From Anthopleura xanthogrammica (Eukaryota; Cnidaria; Anthozoa; Actiniaria; Actiniidae), in assembly GCA_964019055.1 (NCBI GenBank), contig OZ025216.1, positions 8,235,414-8,299,413 on the forward strand: a stretch of DNA of 64,000 nucleotides, read 5' to 3'. The notes beneath the pieces were generated by a model, which was not told the origin of the DNA, did no database searches, and saw only the letters and a program-made list of their open reading frames with translations. The position numbers and the translations under genes were made by a program. Below, one piece after another: positions 44,431 through 64,000 of this stretch (the first letter of the stretch is position 1; every line of letters begins with the position of its first letter).

Positions 44431-45002
44431 CCCGAACTGATTTACTGTGTAGTAACATCAAAGAGGACCGCCTTATTATCCACTGTTTTCAATGCGTTCG
44501 GTTCATGTGAAGCTGTTTCTTCATGTGCATCAGTTTGTACTCCTGAAATGTTGAACAAATATCGTAATAGCTTTCTTTCAAGAGGAAAGTCTTGAACACC
44601 CTACAAAACCAGTAACCATGAAATCTGTTGCTATAGAAATGAGATTCAGTATCGAGCTTTTAAATGTGACGTCACTTGTATTCGAAAAACGACTTCCGGG
44701 TCCAAAAAAAGCCGAGTTCTATAAAGATTTTTCTTACTTTTTCTTCAGGCAGCCAGGATTTGTTGCCCAAATTTTGAATTGTTTGAGGTTGAGGTTAAAG
44801 TCATTGAGAACATGTTTTGCTTTGTCTTAGCGGTTTTCGTGAGCAGCTGGCTCGAGAAATAAGTCACACTCAAAAGCTCTGTTGTCAAACATGTGGTCAT
44901 GTCATTTGATTTTGGAATAGATATGTTGTAGTAACATATATGTGAATAACCATTTGATGACTATTTTTTATGAAGTATGTCTTGTACTGTTTCAGTGTTG
45001 AT

Positions 45003-45690
45003 TACTGTGGCTTAGGCAGAACCAGGGCACTTCTGCATAGTATACAACTCTACTCTAAGTGCAATGCGACCTTCATAATCAACAATAAAGAACAATAAAC
45101 CTTACAAAACGAGTCTTGACCAGTCGAGAAAGTTTGTGAGCTACAATAGTGTCCATGTCGGTGTTACCAACGAAGATCTGTCGGCATACAAATAAGGGAA
45201 GAGGTTCACTTGAAATGATAACATAACTTACATAGCTCTTTGGAGTTTCCGCCATATATTTCGGCTGTAACCTAGCAACCCGTTACAGCAAGTCAGGATG
45301 TTAAGTACAAGACTAATTATGTTATGTCCTATCCTACCTTTTTTTTGCCCTTCAACTGCATAGTCGGTCCATTGATGGCCATCATCACCGTAAGCCAAGG
45401 TGTAAAGGCCCGTTTACACTAGCAACTTTGTCGCGCGACTTGAGCGGCGATTTTATGGCGATTTCACGGCGATAGATCGCAGCTACGTCGCCACCAATTC
45501 AAACATGATCGAAATTTAGTGCAACTCGCTGCGATTTGGGTCGCGATAAAATCGCCATTGCAATCGCCGCTCAAGTCGCGCGATAAATTTGCTAGTGTAA
45601 ACGGACCTTAAGACTTCGATCAATAAGCATATGGTCTGCCTTGTGTAACTATCCTAGTAAGATAAAAGCTACGACCAGCATCTATCTGAA
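45003..45690 (-). pseudogene. F5/8C gene copy 3, truncated pseudogene
   Basis: Only exons 4 (about 45170-45010) and 3 (about 45690-45345) of the apple/F5/8C gene are recognisable. Exon 3 is split by a 203-bp MITE (45406-45608) and in addition lacks 5 bp relative to genes 1 and 2 just beyond it (GACTTCGATCAATAAGC against GACTTCGACCAACTCGAATAAGC), a frameshift. Sequence matching the 3' part of intron 2 continues to about 45930. Exons 1 and 2 are gone, replaced near 45960-46060 by unrelated sequence that joins the common upstream block. It cannot make the protein. Confidence 0.8.
45406..45608. mobile_element. 203-bp MITE with TAA target duplication (PIF/Harbinger-like)
   Basis: AGGCCCGTTTACACTAGCAA and the complement of AGGTCCGTTTACACTAGCAA form the termini. 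Inside them TCGCGCGACTTGAGCGGCGA is repeated inverted. TAA flanks both sides (45403-45405, 45609-45611). Genes 1 and 2 read GGTGTAAGACTTCG at this point, so the empty site is known in two paralogues. A 3-bp TWA target fits the Harbinger group. Confidence 0.85.
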
Positions 45691-46059
45691 TAAAAAGCAA
45701 GTAGAAATTGTTGTATAATGACGAGCCTGCGCTTATTAGATAGTCTTGATCTGTAATGTTAAGACCCTGTTTAAGGTTAGAGTCTTCAGGCACTTTATAA
45801 AATAAATATGTTGCGATTGTCCCTCAAAACAGCGGCACTGGAAATCGCATTTCCAAGAGCCTCAATTTCTAAATCTTCAATTCAGGGGATGAGGATATCC
45901 CCTCGCAACGCCCAGGATTTCTCCCCCTCCCACAATGTCTCAATGCGCTTTACAATTGTGACCAGTGAAGGACTTTACGGGCTGCATATTAAGGCGCTAT
46001 TAGCAGCCGTGCAGCTTACAATCATGAGTGAACTGTTAGTAATTAGTTTTATGCCTCCA

Positions 46060-46880
46060 AATTGGAATAATCTCTATATCTCTCTTCACTCTCTACAATA
46101 TCACTACAGTCAGATAATACATTGTTTGATTACATATCTAAATACTTTTAGTGCGTACTTTGGCCGTTTTGGAAATCGTTTCCATTAATTCCCTTTCGAT
46201 TCAATTAAGTCAATTAAGGTTGGTCTTGCTTCTTACATTAATGCTTGTAGAATATATCCCCTTCCCTACCACATCAGTTTTTTATGCGATTTACAACTAG
46301 AATGAAAAAAGTTTCAATTTTAGTTCAAATACTTTTACCTACGTACTGCCACTAATACAAGACAAGTAACGTTTTAGCAACGACGTGATACGAACTGTGC
46401 TCGATAATTTATTCAGCGCCTCAATTCATTTACATATTTGGACTACATTTTCTAGAAATAATTGTAAGTGTAATAGGGGTAATTTTAAAAATAACCTCAG
46501 CATTAAAAATAGATAACTAGCTAATTAAAGTAAAAGTTGTATAAATAGTTCGAGGATACAAATTTTTGTTTTCAAATTCCGAGCTAAACTTGCCTGAATG
46601 AATGTCTAATAAAAATAACGGAAACCAAAAATGAAAAAAAATTAAATTAAAATAAAATAGATGACAGAACAAACCAAGAATTATAATTAACAAAAGATAC
46701 CAATAAGCAGTTGGATATGTGATGAACAAAGACGATGCGGAGTCAACACTAGTATAGCCAACTAGCATGATATGAGTAGTGCTTGTTCGAGGTAAAAAAG
46801 ACTCCATACTGTAACAATCAATGCCCGACTCACGTCAGAGAAACAAACTTCATCGTGGAAATGCATTTCTTTAACGTGTG
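46060..46880. other. upstream block of the F5/8C unit, third copy
   Basis: Matches 34025-34900 and parts of 38780-40340. No gene. Confidence 0.6.
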
Positions 46881-46924
46881 ACTGAAAACGGCTGTAAAAT
46901 TGTGAATTATAAAAAACACTTTTT

Positions 46925-47245
46925 TTTGTCCAATAGGCATGGAACATAGCCCATGGTTTTAATAGGTTTTGGGGTGTGTTTCTCACCCTTTTCAAATTCG
47001 TGCATTATTTTGAAAATGTTGAAAATAAGCCAGTTTTGGCCAAAAAGCATGGGATATTTATAGCCTACATAATTTTGATGGATTTTCGCACCTATTTCAA
47101 ATTCTTACATTATTCTAAAACTGATTAAAATAGGCCATTTTTGGCCGAAAGCATGGACTATAGCCTAAGATTTTGATGGATTTTGGATGTTTTTCACATC
47201 GTTTCTCAATTAAGGAAAATTTCTTCTACTTTAAAATTAGGTCAT
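46925..47245. repeat. degenerate tandem repeat, about 107-bp period
   Basis: Three diverged units, each with GCATGG, TAGCC, TTTTGATGGATTTTGG, TTTCAAATTC, TACATTATT and AGGCCATTTTTGGCC-type segments. It lies between the last F5/8C copy and the 3' end of the NO VEIN-like gene. Confidence 0.6.
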
Positions 47246-47438
47246 TTTGAGGGTTTCAGCCAAAACGCAAAGAAGACCGCTTATTATCCATTGTTTTCAA
47301 TGCGTACGGCTCATGTGAAGTTCGACGTTTGACTTTAATCATAGTCCATAGTTTTAGTGTTAAAAAAATATGTTAAGAGATATAGTCGCATATAAATAGC
47401 AGTTAAGAGATACTAAAATCCGTAATATTTTCTGGTAA

Positions 47439-63537
<16,099 letters not shown>

Positions 63538-64000
63538 CTATGATAAACATTAATTATAAAAATAAATGTACTGTATTACTATATGATGACAACAATGACA
63601 ATAATTTTATCTGGATTGCTAACAATATTTTGAAAGTATAGTGAAAGTAACTTAGAAATAGATGACAGCTTGTGCTATATCCAGACATCTGGTGCAAGCA
63701 TGAACCGACCAAACACGGCATGCTTCAATGCTTAGCCAAGCAGCCCTAGGTCCAAGTCTTTTCTTACTACAAAAACAGGCATTTCCAAGAATTTAGAGAA
63801 AAAAATTTGAAGTATATGCAATGTAAAACAAATTACAAGCAAATGTTTGCTATCCATTTTCTTAAATTCTGCAAGATTGACTTTTAAGACTTGGGCAAAG
63901 TCAACCTGAATTACAACAACAATCCTTTTCGCGCTTTAGTTAGTTTTTCGTACAGCTAGATAACCCAGAATTTTGAAAAATGGTTGACAATTTTATGCCG
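63538..64000. other. intron upstream of the first visible NO VEIN-like exon
   Basis: No exon with a phase-matching donor is recognised. The exon at 63537 begins two bases into a codon, so the gene must continue to the right of the window. Confidence 0.55.

Larger units (their letters stand above)
41937..44449. mobile_element. 2.5-kb TA-flanked transposon with two subterminal tandem arrays
   Basis: CACAGTAAAT at the left and ATTTACTGTG at the right, flanked by TA (41935-41936, 44450-44451). The paralogous sequence at 35401-35420 reads ACCTAGTAACATC with one TA, a clean empty site. The TA target suggests the Tc1/mariner group. The interior has an 84-bp tandem array (42061-42785), about 1.05 kb of AT-rich sequence without a transposase (42790-43840), and a 112-bp tandem array (43855-44430). 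Both arrays are built on TTTTGGCC/GGCCAAAA words. It is non-autonomous. Confidence 0.75.

Overview
This is AT-rich, intron-containing animal DNA. Genes are split by GT-AG introns (one is GC-AG), lie far apart, and are embedded in many inverted-repeat transposons. The gene content suggests a marine invertebrate, most likely a cnidarian: tandem dermatopontin-like secreted proteins, apple/PAN plus F5/8-type C (discoidin) secreted proteins, a NO VEIN-like ATPase, and DIRS, Penelope, LINE and many non-autonomous DNA elements. The species cannot be named from the sequence alone.

Layout. (1) 320-581: a broken THAP zinc-finger fragment. (2) About 840-21900: a tandem segmental duplication carrying dermatopontin-family genes on the minus strand. 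Two three-exon copies are intact (gene A 5148-8016, 185 aa; gene B 18314-20469, 183 aa). One is represented only by its first exon (904-1027). Two are dead copies with stop codons and an inserted MITE (2920-3710 and 10059-10860). The second unit was invaded by a DIRS-type tyrosine-recombinase retrotransposon (11630-17035, with a palindromic tail to 17303), which was itself hit by a LINE. (3) 22700-23540: a decayed Penelope-like element. (4) 25102-26942, possibly extending to 30900: a plus-strand gene for a small HAD-fold phosphatase-like protein. (5) About 31000-46900: a second tandem array, again minus strand, of genes for secreted signal peptide + apple/PAN + F5/8C proteins. Two are intact (31793-33724 and 36527-38169, 298 aa each) and one is a pseudogene (45003-45690). 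Comparing array units exposes a TTAA-flanked element (40356-41774), a 2.5-kb TA-flanked element with two internal tandem arrays (41937-44449) and a TAA-flanked MITE inside an exon (45406-45608). (6) 47439-63537 and beyond the right edge: sixteen exons of a minus-strand NO VEIN/sacsin-like gene. It joins a GHKL ATPase domain to a C-terminal DUF3883 domain of PD-(D/E)XK nuclease type. Its introns hold a 1.77-kb (ATG)n-type microsatellite, several tRNA-derived sequences and at least eight inverted-repeat elements.

Working together. The two arrays encode secreted matrix or lectin-like proteins that probably expanded by local tandem duplication. Transposons mark and date the copies because paralogous units preserve empty insertion sites. 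The NO VEIN-like gene is the most unusual protein in the window: an Hsp90-type ATPase fused to a nuclease-like fold, an arrangement resembling several defence ATPase-nuclease systems. Its function in animals is not established here.
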